Below, in pieces: positions 6,696-16,444 of a stretch of DNA of 64,000 nucleotides. Numbering within the stretch: position 1 is the first letter of the stretch; every line of letters starts with the position of its first letter. The stretch is from NCBI GenBank assembly GCA_016185755.1, contig JACPMX010000011.1, forward strand, positions 1-64,000, given 5' to 3'. Source of the DNA: Candidatus Woesearchaeota archaeon. Its GTDB lineage: Archaea; Nanobdellota; Nanobdellia; Woesearchaeales; GW2011-AR4. The notes below the pieces were generated by a model, which was not told the DNA's origin, searched no databases, and saw only the letters and a list, made by a program, of their open reading frames with translations. Both the position numbers and the translations under genes were made by a program.

Positions 6696-8231
6696 GTGCG
6701 CATATTGACAAAGGGCCAGATTATTTCAGGAGAATTTGGAAAAATAATTGCAAGGCAGAAAGCCGGGGAGATCATCGAGATCGGGGAATTGCTTATAGCA
6801 GATTCCAGAGACGGAAAAATCCTGATGCAGGTTTATGACCTTGTCTACGGCAGCCAGATATCCCAGCAGAACCTTGAAATGATTTCAGGGATGAAGCTCG
6901 AGGAAAACACGGAGTTTGAGCTGTTTGATCCAAGCCTGAGAAATTACATGCTTGCAATGATGAAAAGCCTTGTGGCAATAAAAGGCAAAAATGCATTCGT
7001 GAGCAAGTCATTGCCGGGCTTTTTTTCTGAAGTTAGGGAGATAAGCAGGAATGACCTTTCTTTTTTGGCAAAGCCGGAAAACCCGCTATTCATAGGCAGC
7101 CTTAGAAGCGGCTCAAAGCTTCTTGATGTGCCAATTTACCTTGACGGGGAAAAAGTTTTTTCACACCATATCCTTATTGCAGGCACAACAGGAAGGGGCA
7201 AAAGCGTGCTTGTGTCAAACCTTTTGTGGAATTCAGTAGGGAAAGGATACTGCGGCCTTCTTGTGCTCGACCCGCATGACGAGTATTACGGAAGAAGCAG
7301 GACAGGGCTGAAAGACCACCCAAACAAGGAAAATATTGCTTATTACACATCGAAAAATGCCCCAATAGGGACCAATACATTAAGGATTAACATTGACATC
7401 ATAAAGCCGCACCATTTTGACGGGGTCGTTGATTTCAGCGACGCGCAGAGGCAATGCCTCAACCTTTATTACAAGGAGCACGGCGACAAATGGATAGAAG
7501 CCATAATACTTGAAAAGGATCTTAAATCCGGGAAGATGTTCAAGGACGATACGATGGCTGTTGTCAGGCGAAGGCTGCTTTACCTTCTTGATCTGGATTT
7601 TTCCAGCAACCAGCTTTTCTGCAACGGGATATTCCAGCTCAATTCAGGCTTTGCAACAATAGGGGATATCTGCAGGCAGCTTGAAGATGGAAATATAGTC
7701 ATTGTTGACACATCAAATTTTTCAGGGGCGGTTGAGCTGCTGATAGGAAGCCTCATTGCAAATGAAGCGTTCAACAAGTACAGAAGCTACAAGATGCTTG
7801 GAAATCTTGGCAGCAAGCCTGTCGTGTCCATATTCCTTGAAGAAGCGCCAAGGGTGCTTGGCAAAGAGGTCCTTGAAGCCGGTCCGAACATATTCTCTAC
7901 AATTGCAAGGGAAGGAAGAAAATTCAAAGTCGGCTTGTGCGCAATCACCCAGCTGCCTTCGCTCATTCCGCGTGAAATACTGGCAAACATAAACACCAAA
8001 ATAATACTTGGAATCGAGATGAAGCCTGAAAGGCAGGCAATAATCGAGAGCGCTTCCCAGGACTTAAGCGATGATGACCGGACAATAGCTTCCTTGGATA
8101 TCGGAGAGGCCTTGATAACAAGCAATTTTGCAAAGTTTGTCACGCCGATAAGCATACTCAATTTTGATGATGTGGTTAAAAGCGCTGCGAAGAATGAAAA
8201 AGTGATACAGGAATTCAGCGAGCTTGGCTAG
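6696..8231 (+). CDS. herA: HerA hexameric DNA helicase/translocase
   Basis: A 511-residue FtsK/HerA ATPase. The N-terminal HAS-barrel-like beta domain spans about residues 1-90. Walker A GTTGRGKS is at 163-170, the Walker B-like segment [10 protein letters not shown] is at about 375-385, and the RecA core ends near 470. HerA works with the nuclease NurA and with Mre11-Rad50 in end resection. The start is GTG 6696, about 30 nt after the TATA-like TTTTATATAC. mre11 follows on the same strand after a 320-nt gap. nurA and rad50, often in the same operon, are not in this window. Confidence 0.92.
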   Translation: MRILTKGQIISGEFGKIIARQKAGEIIEIGELLIADSRDGKILMQVYDLVYGSQISQQNLEMISGMKLEENTEFELFDPSLRNYMLAMMKSLVAIKGKNAFVSKSLPGFFSEVREISRNDLSFLAKPENPLFIGSLRSGSKLLDVPIYLDGEKVFSHHILIAGTTGRGKSVLVSNLLWNSVGKGYCGLLVLDPHDEYYGRSRTGLKDHPNKENIAYYTSKNAPIGTNTLRINIDIIKPHHFDGVVDFSDAQRQCLNLYYKEHGDKWIEAIILEKDLKSGKMFKDDTMAVVRRRLLYLLDLDFSSNQLFCNGIFQLNSGFATIGDICRQLEDGNIVIVDTSNFSGAVELLIGSLIANEAFNKYRSYKMLGNLGSKPVVSIFLEEAPRVLGKEVLEAGPNIFSTIAREGRKFKVGLCAITQLPSLIPREILANINTKIILGIEMKPERQAIIESASQDLSDDDRTIASLDIGEALITSNFAKFVTPISILNFDDVVKSAAKNEKVIQEFSELG

Positions 8232-8553
8232 TTCTGCAATATATGCCTTTTTCCGGAATATTTGCGCAGCTATATGGATTAAATGCACAAGATATAAATC
8301 CTTCAACTGCTTAACCAGATTAAAGATAAAGGCGTTACTTGGAATTAAAATCGGCAGGTGATAAGCTATTTTGGAAGATGCTGCATAATCACAGGAGCCG
8401 CACTCCACAACAAAGGTCTCTGAAACCACCTTGAATACCTGAAGCATAAGGTATTCTTTTAAAAACACAACAAAGGTGACCTAAAGGAGATATGCGGTTC
8501 CTGAATTATTTTTCTCTACAAATCTTTAAAAATCAACAGGGATTACCCAGCCT
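8232..8553 (+). other. Gap between herA and mre11; possible small RNA
   Basis: 322 bases without a convincing gene. On the plus strand there is a TATA-like GATATAAAT (8291-8299) and, about 140 nt later, a perfect 8-bp hairpin GAATACCT/AGGTATTC (8433-8456) followed by TTTT. A 12-base direct repeat CACAACAAAGGT occurs at about 8406 and 8466. This could be a short structured RNA of about 140-160 nt. A minus-strand ORF (8064-8468) overlaps herA and is not supported. Confidence 0.3.
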
Positions 8554-9771
8554 ATGAAATTCGCGCACATGGCAGACTGCCATATAGGCTCGTGGAGGTA
8601 CCCGAAGCTCAAAGATACGAGCACATATGCCTTTGTGAAGGCAATAGACAAATGCATAAAAGAGAAGGTTGATTTTATCCTGATTGCAGGGGACTTGTTC
8701 AATACATCTTTTCCAAGGCTGGACAATCTGAAATCAGTTGTCACAAAATTCAAGCAGCTTAGGGACTTGGAAATTCCGGTATATATCGTGCCGGGCTCGC
8801 ATGACTACAGCCCGAGCGGAAAGACAATACTTGATGTTTTGGAGGAGGCCGGACTGTTTACCAATGTGTTCAAGGGATTTGCTGAAGATGGAAAGCTTAA
8901 GCTTCGTTTTACAATTGACAGGAAAACAGGGGCAAAGATAACAGGAATCCTTGGAAAAAGGGGCTCCTTGGAAAAAACTTATTACGAGAAGCTGGTGCTG
9001 GACAACCTGGAAAAGGAAGAAGGCTACAAGATTTTCATGTTTCATTCAGGCATTGATGAGCTGAAGCCTAAGGAGATGGAAAATATCATTTCCCAGCCAT
9101 TGTCATTGCTGCCGAAAGGCTTTGATTACTATGCAGGGGGGCACGTCCATATTGTTGATGACAGGCAGATTGAAGGATACGGAAGGATTGCGTATCCGGG
9201 CCCATTGTTTCCAAACAGCTTTTCTGAACTGGAGAAGCTGGAAAGGGGGGGATTTTACATATTTGAAGACGGAAATTTAAGGTGGGAGCCGATACAGATT
9301 TACAATGTCGAAAAATTGCCTGTCAAATGCGACCACAAAAATCCAGAGCAGGTAAAGAATGAAATTCTCGAGCATTTCAGGAAGAGGGAGCTGAATAATA
9401 CCATTGTCCTGATAAGGCTGCAGGGAATTCTTGAATCCGGCAAGCCGGGCGACATAGATTTCAAGGAGATTTTCAATGCGCTTTATGAAAAATCAGCGTA
9501 TTTTGTGATGAAAAGCTCGCATGCAGTATCCTCAAAAGAGTTTGAAGAAATCAAGACAGATGCAAGGAATGTCGAGGATATAGAATCATTCCTGATAAAG
9601 GAGCATTTGGGGCAGATAAAAATTGACGGCTTTGGCATTGAGAAAGAGGAAGAATTGGTAAAAAGCCTGATGAATATTTTAAGCACGGAAAAGCAGGAGG
9701 GAGAGACAGTTCCTGACTTTGAGAGAAGGGTAAGAGAAGAAGCCGGAAGGATTCTGGAGCTGGATTTGTGA
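8554..9771 (+). CDS. mre11: Mre11 nuclease/phosphodiesterase
   Basis: A 405-residue DNA double-strand break repair nuclease that works with Rad50. Calcineurin-like phosphoesterase motifs appear in order: MADCHIG (D8, H10), GDLFN (46-50), GSHD (81-84), FHSGI (about residue 168) and GGHVHI (about residue 200). The C-terminal part (about 270-405) is the capping and Rad50-contact region and ends in charged helices. The ATG at 8554 begins directly with the first catalytic strand, so the start is secure. Position downstream of herA fits a recombination cluster, though rad50 and nurA must be elsewhere. Confidence 0.93.
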   Translation: MKFAHMADCHIGSWRYPKLKDTSTYAFVKAIDKCIKEKVDFILIAGDLFNTSFPRLDNLKSVVTKFKQLRDLEIPVYIVPGSHDYSPSGKTILDVLEEAGLFTNVFKGFAEDGKLKLRFTIDRKTGAKITGILGKRGSLEKTYYEKLVLDNLEKEEGYKIFMFHSGIDELKPKEMENIISQPLSLLPKGFDYYAGGHVHIVDDRQIEGYGRIAYPGPLFPNSFSELEKLERGGFYIFEDGNLRWEPIQIYNVEKLPVKCDHKNPEQVKNEILEHFRKRELNNTIVLIRLQGILESGKPGDIDFKEIFNALYEKSAYFVMKSSHAVSSKEFEEIKTDARNVEDIESFLIKEHLGQIKIDGFGIEKEEELVKSLMNILSTEKQEGETVPDFERRVREEAGRILELDL

Positions 9772-10995
9772 CTATCTTTCTTCCAGCAATTTCTCAGCAT
9801 TCTTATACGCAAACTTTTCCTGTATTTCAGGGCTTAACTGACCAATAAATGAACGTGATATTTCTTCAAGCAATGCACCTGTGTCTTGGTCAAAATGCCA
9901 GTCGAATGCCCTGTCGGTTCCCCATAAAAATCTGCCAGGATGCTTCTCAATTCTGGGCTTCCAGATCACAAGGTTTGTCTCAAGAACTTCATTGAAACTG
10001 CCTGTTAGCTCTGAAATCAACTCTTCCTTATCCTCTACACCGTACAGGGTTGCAACTGTATGCTCGCCCTGAATGCCAAAAAGGCTTGTGTCAATCGTGT
10101 AATAAGCATTCGGGTATTTGTCCAAAATGCTCATCAATGAAGATTCAATTTCATGCCCATGGAAGAGAAACTTGACATTCGGATTTAATTTCAGGATGTT
10201 TTCAATGGCAGCTTGCTGGCCATAGTCTGGATGGATCATTACAACCAAATCATGCTCTTCTGCTATCTTGTAAATTTCAAGCATGGAAGGATCATCGGGG
10301 CTTATGCCTTTGAACGAGCCCTTGTAAAACGCAATCTCGCCATAACCCTTGAACAGGCCCTTGTTTGAATTTAATATTTCTTCTGCTTCACTTGGCTTCA
10401 GGTCAAGGCCAGAGATGTGGGCCGGCATTAGGAATGGGATAATTCTTCCACTGTATTCGAAGTCAACCTGCTTTATTGGCTGCAATGCCGATCCTTTCAA
10501 AAGATTTGGCACAACATAAAAACCGAATGCTGAATTAATTTTTTCCTTATCAAAGCCGCAGATTATGTCGCCAGCAGCTACCTCAATTTCAAGGATAGGG
10601 GCCGGCCAGTCAGCCTGCTTATAGAGTTCTGCTGGCGCCTGGAATGTGAACGGCATGTGAAGGTGCGCATCTATCAAGGGGCCTGCATAATATTGGCTGG
10701 AATCAAATTGCCTTTTTGTTTGGGTTTTGTTGCATTCCACTTCTTTTAATTTGCCTGCACTTCTGCCCCCAAGTATCTGATTTGTTATTTCCTCGGTTTT
10801 TTGCTTAATCATCTCCTGTGTTATTCTGTCAATCTCACTTTCAGTGATTCTGCTTGTTTCCTCGCCAGTTATTTTTCCAATTTGCTCTTTTGTGATTCTT
10901 TCAGTTACTTTTTTGACAGTGTAATTAAAAACAAAGTACGCCACAATTAAGAATACTATTACAGAGACAGCAATTATCGGGATAGATTTTTTCAT
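9772..10995 (-). CDS. Membrane-anchored amidohydrolase-like TIM-barrel protein
   Basis: A 407-residue protein. Residues about 5-28 form one membrane helix, followed by a helical stalk with a repeated TEEx(n)ITxxxIxxIT pattern (about 35-75). The domain from about residue 105 has amidohydrolase features: IDAHLHMPF (HxH), IHPDYGQQ, FLFHGHEIE and a late WGTDRAF with the conserved Asp. These suggest a metal-dependent hydrolase of the amidohydrolase-2 type facing outward. The substrate is unknown. The start is 3 nt downstream of the stop of the lipoprotein gene, so they share a transcript. Confidence 0.78.
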   Translation of the reverse strand: MKKSIPIIAVSVIVFLIVAYFVFNYTVKKVTERITKEQIGKITGEETSRITESEIDRITQEMIKQKTEEITNQILGGRSAGKLKEVECNKTQTKRQFDSSQYYAGPLIDAHLHMPFTFQAPAELYKQADWPAPILEIEVAAGDIICGFDKEKINSAFGFYVVPNLLKGSALQPIKQVDFEYSGRIIPFLMPAHISGLDLKPSEAEEILNSNKGLFKGYGEIAFYKGSFKGISPDDPSMLEIYKIAEEHDLVVMIHPDYGQQAAIENILKLNPNVKFLFHGHEIESSLMSILDKYPNAYYTIDTSLFGIQGEHTVATLYGVEDKEELISELTGSFNEVLETNLVIWKPRIEKHPGRFLWGTDRAFDWHFDQDTGALLEEISRSFIGQLSPEIQEKFAYKNAEKLLEER

Positions 10996-10998
10996 GTT

Positions 10999-12648
10999 TT
11001 ACCGCTCATAAATCTTCGCATTGGCTGTGAAGCCGCTGACTTGATTTGCGCTTTTTCTAGGAAAGAATTCGGCCTTTAACCTTCTGGTTTCTATCAATTC
11101 GAATAAAGCGGTTCCTCTTACTTCATCTTTGTTTCTTGCCTTGATATTCTCAGCATAATTCATCCCATCCCATTTTGCATTCCCAGAATAGTAATCATAA
11201 GGCATCAATTCATACTTGATCAGCGTTCCAGTTCCGATATCTTTCGGGTCTGGAGCATTGCCTCTGACCTCAAATTGTTCCCCTCTTTCCTCAAATTTTC
11301 CAATTGAAACCACTATGTGTTCCGGATCCAATCCATCGTAGACAATGCTCAAATGCGTTTCCCAATAATCCCACTGTCCAAGCCCCTTATAGCCTCCTGT
11401 GCCTTCCACAAACCAATTGCCGACAATCTTTCCATCAATATCATAGTCAATCTTGCCGCCATAAGGCGGAGTTTTCCTGAGATTCTTTGCAAGGAGCTGG
11501 CTTCTTACAGGCTCCTTGAAATAGTCAAATGTGTCTACTGTATGGGTTTTCCACACCTCGCCTTTCTCTTTGTCATCGTAAGTTTCCCGCCTTGCAAAGC
11601 CTTTTAATGTGACATTTTCATCGACAACAGAAAAGTCAAATTTTCCGATTCCGATTGTTCCTATAACTTCGCCTTCCTTGATAGGAATCCGCTCCCATGA
11701 GTACTCTGGAATCACTCCATTTTGTGAAATCGCATTCACTATCCTGTCTGCCAGCTTGTCTATATGGATGAAAATGGTATAGAAGGTGCACGTATGTGCA
11801 ATTACAATCCTGTAATCTTTCCTTTCGTATAATCTACCGATGCTCACGATTTCGCCATCAGCCGGGGCATAGATCTTGAATCGGTCCAGGTCTATTTCAT
11901 CCTCCTTCGGACCAGCAAAATCGATCGTGTGGAAGTATTGGTGGTCTGTCGGGGTTATGTGCTGCGTTGACATGATGCCCATCGGCAAAATCTTCTGCAA
12001 GTCTTCCAGCGCAATTGGCGATGTTCCCAACAGGAAAGACCCATTGCCTTCGCACCCTCTTGGTGCCATAAGCCCCATTTTAAAGCCAGGCGAAGTTTGT
12101 GCTGTATTTTGTTCTTCGTGAACACCTCCTACCTTTAGCTTGGAGAATTCCTCTCTTAAATTATTAACTCTTTCATTGTTTATATCCTTTAATTCCTCTA
12201 ATTTTTCCCTGATTTGGTTATATCCTTCAGGGCTAACCTGCCAGTTATTCTCTTTTATTATAGAAAACTGATTCTCTAAATCCTTGATTTTGCTTTCCGA
12301 ATCACTAATCCCTATTTCATTCTTTTCTTCTTCTGTTCGCGAATAAACCACCAATTTCGCCAGTTTTTCCCTTAATTTAGAAACATCTACACCTTCTCGT
12401 TCCAGCTTGTTTACAGCCGCTTCCAGTTCATCATAATGCCTATCGCCAATCATATTGCCGGCTTGCAGCAAAGTATCAATTCCCCGTTCTAGGGAGATAT
12501 AATCGCTAGAGGTCATATGATTTGTTGTTTGGTCAGTGTATTTTCCTTCCGCCAGCCTTTCCTCTGCAGTCTTAGCCCTGTCTGCACCTTGGGAACAGCC
12601 GTAAACAATTAGAAGAATAGCCAATAGAAATATAGACTCTTTTTTCAT
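10999..12648 (-). CDS. Large secreted lipoprotein, M23-like beta domain
   Basis: A 549-residue protein with signal peptide and lipobox (LLIVYGCSQ; Cys about 18). Residues about 25-160 are charged, probably coiled coil. From about residue 225 there is a segment like the lysostaphin/M23 or hybrid-motif fold: PADGEIVSIG, then HTCTFYTIFIHID and IKEGEVIGTIG. M23 peptidases use HxH and a further His/Asp; only part of this is clear, so it may be inactive and bind rather than cleave. The promoter (TATATATAAAAG near 12670) is on the minus strand. It is first in a two-gene transcript with the amidohydrolase. Confidence 0.72.
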   Translation of the reverse strand: MKKESIFLLAILLIVYGCSQGADRAKTAEERLAEGKYTDQTTNHMTSSDYISLERGIDTLLQAGNMIGDRHYDELEAAVNKLEREGVDVSKLREKLAKLVVYSRTEEEKNEIGISDSESKIKDLENQFSIIKENNWQVSPEGYNQIREKLEELKDINNERVNNLREEFSKLKVGGVHEEQNTAQTSPGFKMGLMAPRGCEGNGSFLLGTSPIALEDLQKILPMGIMSTQHITPTDHQYFHTIDFAGPKEDEIDLDRFKIYAPADGEIVSIGRLYERKDYRIVIAHTCTFYTIFIHIDKLADRIVNAISQNGVIPEYSWERIPIKEGEVIGTIGIGKFDFSVVDENVTLKGFARRETYDDKEKGEVWKTHTVDTFDYFKEPVRSQLLAKNLRKTPPYGGKIDYDIDGKIVGNWFVEGTGGYKGLGQWDYWETHLSIVYDGLDPEHIVVSIGKFEERGEQFEVRGNAPDPKDIGTGTLIKYELMPYDYYSGNAKWDGMNYAENIKARNKDEVRGTALFELIETRRLKAEFFPRKSANQVSGFTANAKIYER

Positions 12649-12693
12649 AATGATTTGCTTTTTAGAAATATATATAAAAGCTTTTTGATTAAA

Positions 12694-14103
12694 TCACTTA
12701 ATTAGCTTCAGAATTATCTCATTCACTTCCTTCGGAGTTGCTTTTCCCTTTGTCTTTCGCATGACAGCTCCAACAATGAAGTTCAATGCCCTTGCCCCCC
12801 CTTTTTTGTAGTCTTCGACAGCTTTTGGGTTTTCTTCAATGGCTTCCCTGCAGTATTTTTCAAGCTCTGAAATGTCGGAAACGGCTTCTAAACCTTCTTT
12901 TTTAACGTATTTGTTCACATCGAAATCTGCCGACAACATTTCAAGAATTTTAGATGCTACATTTTCCGTAATGTGCTTTCTTTCTACAAGTTTAAGTAAA
13001 TCTATCATTTGTATTTCTGTAATTCCTGATTCAGTTAAGCTTTTTTTGTTATAATTTAATACTCTTAACAGCTCTTTTCTTATCCATTTTGCAGCAAGCA
13101 ATGGGTCTATTTCTTCTGCAACTTTCTCAAACATTTCAGCAAGCTGCTTGTCAGAAGCAAGTATCTCAGCATCATCTTTCTTTATTTTGTATTTATCAAT
13201 AAATTTCCTTACCTTATCCTGCGCAAGCTCAGGCATGTGCTTCCTTAGCCCGCTAACCCATTTATCCTCGATTTCTATGGCAACTAAATCAGTGTCAATT
13301 ATGTACCCATAATCTTCTTCCGTCTCTTTTTTTCTCAAAGAAAATGTAACGCCTCTTTCAGAGTCCCATGACCTTGTTTCCTGCTCAATCTTGTGGGCTT
13401 CCTCTTTCTGCCTTTTCACCTCGTAAAGCAATGCCCTTTCAATTTCCTTGAATCCAGTTATATTTTTTATTTCAACCCTTTTGTAGCTGCTTTCCTTAAT
13501 CGATATATTTGCATCTGCTTTTATGATTCCCCCATTAATGTCAAAGATTTCAAGATAGTCAAGGACTGTAATCAGCTGTTTCATGAACTCCCTTGCCTCG
13601 TCAGGAGATGTCAAGTCAGGCTCTGTAACTATTTCAACAAGCGGATTGCCGCTCCGGTTGTAGTCAACCAAGACATACTGGCTTTCCTTCATGCCGGCAG
13701 GATGGATTAAAGAAGCAGGGTCTTCCTCCATGTGCACCCTTGTTATCCCAACCTCCTTTCCGTTGCTTAACTTCAATTTTCCTTTTTTTCCAAGCGGAAC
13801 TTCATACTGGGTTATTTGATAGTTTTTGGCCATGTCGGGATAGAAATAAGATTTTCTGGAGAAAATCAATTCAGGAGAAATTTCACAGCCTAATGCAAGG
13901 CACAGTTTTAATGCAAATTCAACTGCTTTTTTGTTCAGGACAGGCTTTGAGCCAGGCATTCCCAAGCATGTTGGGCACGTTCTTGTGTTGGGCTCTTCAT
14001 TTCCTTTTGTCGGGCAACTACAAAATAATTTTGTTTTTGTGTTTAGCTCAGCATGGATTTCAAGGCCTATGACGATGTCGCTTGTAAATTTTTTGTGATT
14101 CAT
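12694..14103 (-). CDS. gatB: Asp/Glu-tRNA amidotransferase subunit B
   Basis: A 469-residue GatB, the kinase subunit that activates Glu on tRNA-Gln or Asp on tRNA-Asn in the GatCAB complex. The N-terminal signature GLEIHAELNTKTKLFC is present, followed by CxC...CPTCLGMPG (zinc site), MEEDPASLIH and DYNRSGNPLVEIVTEPD. The YqeY-like tail domain occupies the last 130 residues and ends GKATPKEVNEIILKLIK. It is the last gene of a minus-strand operon after gatA and a small secreted protein, overlapping the latter by 4 nt. With AspRS in the same window this suggests indirect Asn-tRNA or Gln-tRNA synthesis. Confidence 0.96.
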   Translation of the reverse strand: MNHKKFTSDIVIGLEIHAELNTKTKLFCSCPTKGNEEPNTRTCPTCLGMPGSKPVLNKKAVEFALKLCLALGCEISPELIFSRKSYFYPDMAKNYQITQYEVPLGKKGKLKLSNGKEVGITRVHMEEDPASLIHPAGMKESQYVLVDYNRSGNPLVEIVTEPDLTSPDEAREFMKQLITVLDYLEIFDINGGIIKADANISIKESSYKRVEIKNITGFKEIERALLYEVKRQKEEAHKIEQETRSWDSERGVTFSLRKKETEEDYGYIIDTDLVAIEIEDKWVSGLRKHMPELAQDKVRKFIDKYKIKKDDAEILASDKQLAEMFEKVAEEIDPLLAAKWIRKELLRVLNYNKKSLTESGITEIQMIDLLKLVERKHITENVASKILEMLSADFDVNKYVKKEGLEAVSDISELEKYCREAIEENPKAVEDYKKGGARALNFIVGAVMRKTKGKATPKEVNEIILKLIK

Positions 14104-14486
14104 TTTTTGAGGAATGGCTCTCTTACATATTCAATATTGGGCAATACAGCTGCAACTTTTCCATTTTTTACAATCTCATCCAGCGCATTTAAAGGAAGTC
14201 CTGCGCGAATATAGTTAATCTGATTTATTATTTCATCCCTTTGCCCACCAAGCTCGCGTATTTGCCTTAAATCATCTCCCCCAATTGTCGAGTTGTACTT
14301 TATATAAACATCGACCAAGTCTGTGCCTTTATATCTTGGGTAATTCCCCTCCCTGAGCATTTTTTCAAGCTCCGGGTGAATTTTGCTTTTGGGCTCTTGG
14401 GAGCTTACCCTGACGCTATTTGCGCCCAAAGCCACTATCGCTCCCAATGCAATTATCAAATTCCTTCTTTGATTATTCATTTCCAA
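14100..14486 (-). CDS. Small secreted protein resembling an I9 propeptide
   Basis: A 128-residue protein with an N-terminal hydrophobic segment (about residues 9-24, signal or anchor). The mature part has the order seen in subtilisin propeptides/inhibitor I9: a strand VDVYIKYNS, a helix DDLRQIRELGG, a strand INYIRAGLP, a helix NALDEIVKNG and a strand VAAVLPNIEYVREP. No protease domain follows, so it could be a free-standing inhibitor or chaperone. It overlaps gatA by 14 nt and gatB by 4 nt, embedding it in the gat operon. The fold assignment is inferred from pattern only. Confidence 0.68.
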   Translation of the reverse strand: MEMNNQRRNLIIALGAIVALGANSVRVSSQEPKSKIHPELEKMLREGNYPRYKGTDLVDVYIKYNSTIGGDDLRQIRELGGQRDEIINQINYIRAGLPLNALDEIVKNGKVAAVLPNIEYVREPFLKK

Positions 14487-15900
14487 ACACGCTCCCCAAC
14501 TGTATCAATTTCCCTTCCTGCAGATGGTCTGCAATCAAAAGCATCCCGACCGGAAGATTTTTTTCAAAGCCGACCGGAACATTGAGATGAGGCAGGCCTG
14601 CAACATTCGGAGAAACTGTCATGACATCAATCATGTAGTGCTGCAGCGGGCTCAGTTTCTCGATGTCCGAGAATTTTGGCGGCAATATAGATATGGTTGG
14701 AGACACTAAAGCATCAAATTTCCTGAATGCTTTCTTGTATTCATTAATCATCAATGTCCTTACTTTTGCCGCTTTCAGGTAAAAAGCATCCCTGTAGCCA
14801 GCCATTCTGGCAAAAGTGCCAAGTATGATCCTTCTTTTCACTTCCTCCCCAAAATTATTGCTCCTGACTTTTGTGAAGTATTCGTTAAAGGAGCCTTCAA
14901 GCTTTTCAAAAGCTCCATAGCGCATTCCGCAGTATTTTGCAAGGTTTGTGCTTGCTTCGCTTGTCGCAATCATGTAATAGGTCGGGATGCCGTATTTTAT
15001 TGGCAATTCCAGAGAAACTTCCTCTGCCTTTGCGCCTTCTTCCTCAAGCTCCTGAATTCCATTGTAGACATTTTTCTCGACTTCCCTTTCAACACCGGAG
15101 CCAAATGCTTCTTTTATGATGCCGATTTTCATACCCTTTACAGGCTTTTTTACATATTTTTCATAATCTTCGCTTTTTTCATTTAAGGATGTGCTGTCAT
15201 TGGCATCATGCCCGGCTATGACATTCATCAGCAAAGCAACATCTTCTATGGTCTTTCCCATTGGGCCTATCTTGTCCAATGAATTCGCAAAGTCTATCAA
15301 GCCGCATCTTGAAACTCTTCCATAAGTCGGGCAAAGCCCATAAACCCCGCAAAAAGAAGCTGGAGTTGTTATAGAGCCTCCTGTTGATTCGCCCAAAGCA
15401 ATATGGTTGGCCAGCTTTTGGCTCAGTCCGGCTGCGCCTCCTGAAGAGCCGCCGCAGCTTCTTTCAGTATCAAAAGGATTTTTTGGAATTCCAAATGCAG
15501 AATTTATGGAAAATGTGCCAAACCCGAACTCATCCTGGGCAGTTTTTCCGATTATAATGCCGCCTTCCTCTTTTACTTTTTGAATCACAAAGGCGTCAAA
15601 CAGCGGCTTGTAATTTTGCAGGATTTTAGAGCCTGCCGTTGTTTCAACACCTTTTACGCAAATTGCGTCCTTGGCAGAAATCGCAATTCCCAATAATTTT
15701 TTATTTTTTAGGTTTTTGCTGCTGTTTTTTAATTGTTTCCTGATTTCTTTTGCCTGCTCCAAAGCCAAACCTTCAGAAATTGTATTGAAATAGCCGTATT
15801 CCTTGTTAATTTCTTTGCATTCCCCAAGGATTTTTTCAGTATGCTCTACTATGTCGATTTCTTGATTTTTTATTTTATCTATAAAGTTTTTAGCGCTCAT
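14473..15900 (-). CDS. gatA: Asp/Glu-tRNA amidotransferase subunit A
   Basis: A 475-residue amidase that releases ammonia from Gln or Asn for GatB. The catalytic Lys is in AISAKDAICVKG, and the Ser-cisSer-Lys signature is in RSCGGSSGGAAG, followed by ALGESTGGSITTPASFCG. The C-terminus ends LPVGMLLIADHLQEGKLIQL as in the family. The start overlaps the stop of the half-size MFS gene by 11 nt and its end overlaps the I9-like gene. The gene order gatC-cyclophilin-MFS-gatA-I9-gatB is unusual, because the gat genes are normally adjacent. Confidence 0.96.
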   Translation of the reverse strand: MSAKNFIDKIKNQEIDIVEHTEKILGECKEINKEYGYFNTISEGLALEQAKEIRKQLKNSSKNLKNKKLLGIAISAKDAICVKGVETTAGSKILQNYKPLFDAFVIQKVKEEGGIIIGKTAQDEFGFGTFSINSAFGIPKNPFDTERSCGGSSGGAAGLSQKLANHIALGESTGGSITTPASFCGVYGLCPTYGRVSRCGLIDFANSLDKIGPMGKTIEDVALLMNVIAGHDANDSTSLNEKSEDYEKYVKKPVKGMKIGIIKEAFGSGVEREVEKNVYNGIQELEEEGAKAEEVSLELPIKYGIPTYYMIATSEASTNLAKYCGMRYGAFEKLEGSFNEYFTKVRSNNFGEEVKRRIILGTFARMAGYRDAFYLKAAKVRTLMINEYKKAFRKFDALVSPTISILPPKFSDIEKLSPLQHYMIDVMTVSPNVAGLPHLNVPVGFEKNLPVGMLLIADHLQEGKLIQLGSVFGNE

Positions 15901-16438
15901 TTTCTTTCAGCTGAGTTCCTATTACTAAACCTATCATTGATAACACAAACATAACAATGAATAAAAATTGAAATCCAAAACGATTAGCTATGAAAGCCCC
16001 AATTAAGGCTGCTATTCCGGCTATAACATACCATAAGCTTTCCCAAGCAGCCCATTGTGATGCAAATTTACCTTTTTCAAGGTATTTTGTATAGAAAGAA
16101 TCACGAGCAGGAACAAGAATCATTGTTCCAATGCCTAAAACCACCTGCACTAAAAATAGTTGACCAATGTTTGAAATAAAATAATATCCTAAGAACCCTA
16201 AACTAACAAAAGAATACCCGAAAAGTATGAATTTTTTATCGCTTTTATGGTCCTGTATTTTTCCCATTATGAATATCCCAATACCTGAGACAAGCATAAA
16301 AATAGACCATGCAATTCCTGCTTCAAGTATGTCGCCGCCAATTCCTTTAATATAAATTGCATATATTGGTCCAAACATGGATTCAGCTAATCCAAAAAAT
16401 GAGAACATAATCAAAAATAGCCTATTTTGCTTGTGCAT
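15890..16438 (-). CDS. Half-length MFS-type transporter (six membrane helices)
   Basis: A 182-residue protein with six predicted membrane helices. The loop between helices 2 and 3, MGKIQDHKSDKKFILFG, matches the MFS motif-A position. MFS permeases have twelve helices, so this is only the N-terminal half. The open reading frame is clean and ends in charged residues with an overlap into gatA, so it may be a half-size dimeric transporter or a remnant kept in the operon. It is more AT-rich than the gat genes, which suggests later insertion. The substrate is unknown. Confidence 0.75.
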   Translation of the reverse strand: MHKQNRLFLIMFSFFGLAESMFGPIYAIYIKGIGGDILEAGIAWSIFMLVSGIGIFIMGKIQDHKSDKKFILFGYSFVSLGFLGYYFISNIGQLFLVQVVLGIGTMILVPARDSFYTKYLEKGKFASQWAAWESLWYVIAGIAALIGAFIANRFGFQFLFIVMFVLSMIGLVIGTQLKENER

Positions 16439-16444
16439 TCATCA

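Noticed and set aside
8064-8468. Minus-strand 134-residue ORF between herA and mre11
   Set aside because: It overlaps the herA 3' end by 168 nt, starts within a perfect hairpin and shows no recognisable family; kept only as a possible decayed gene.
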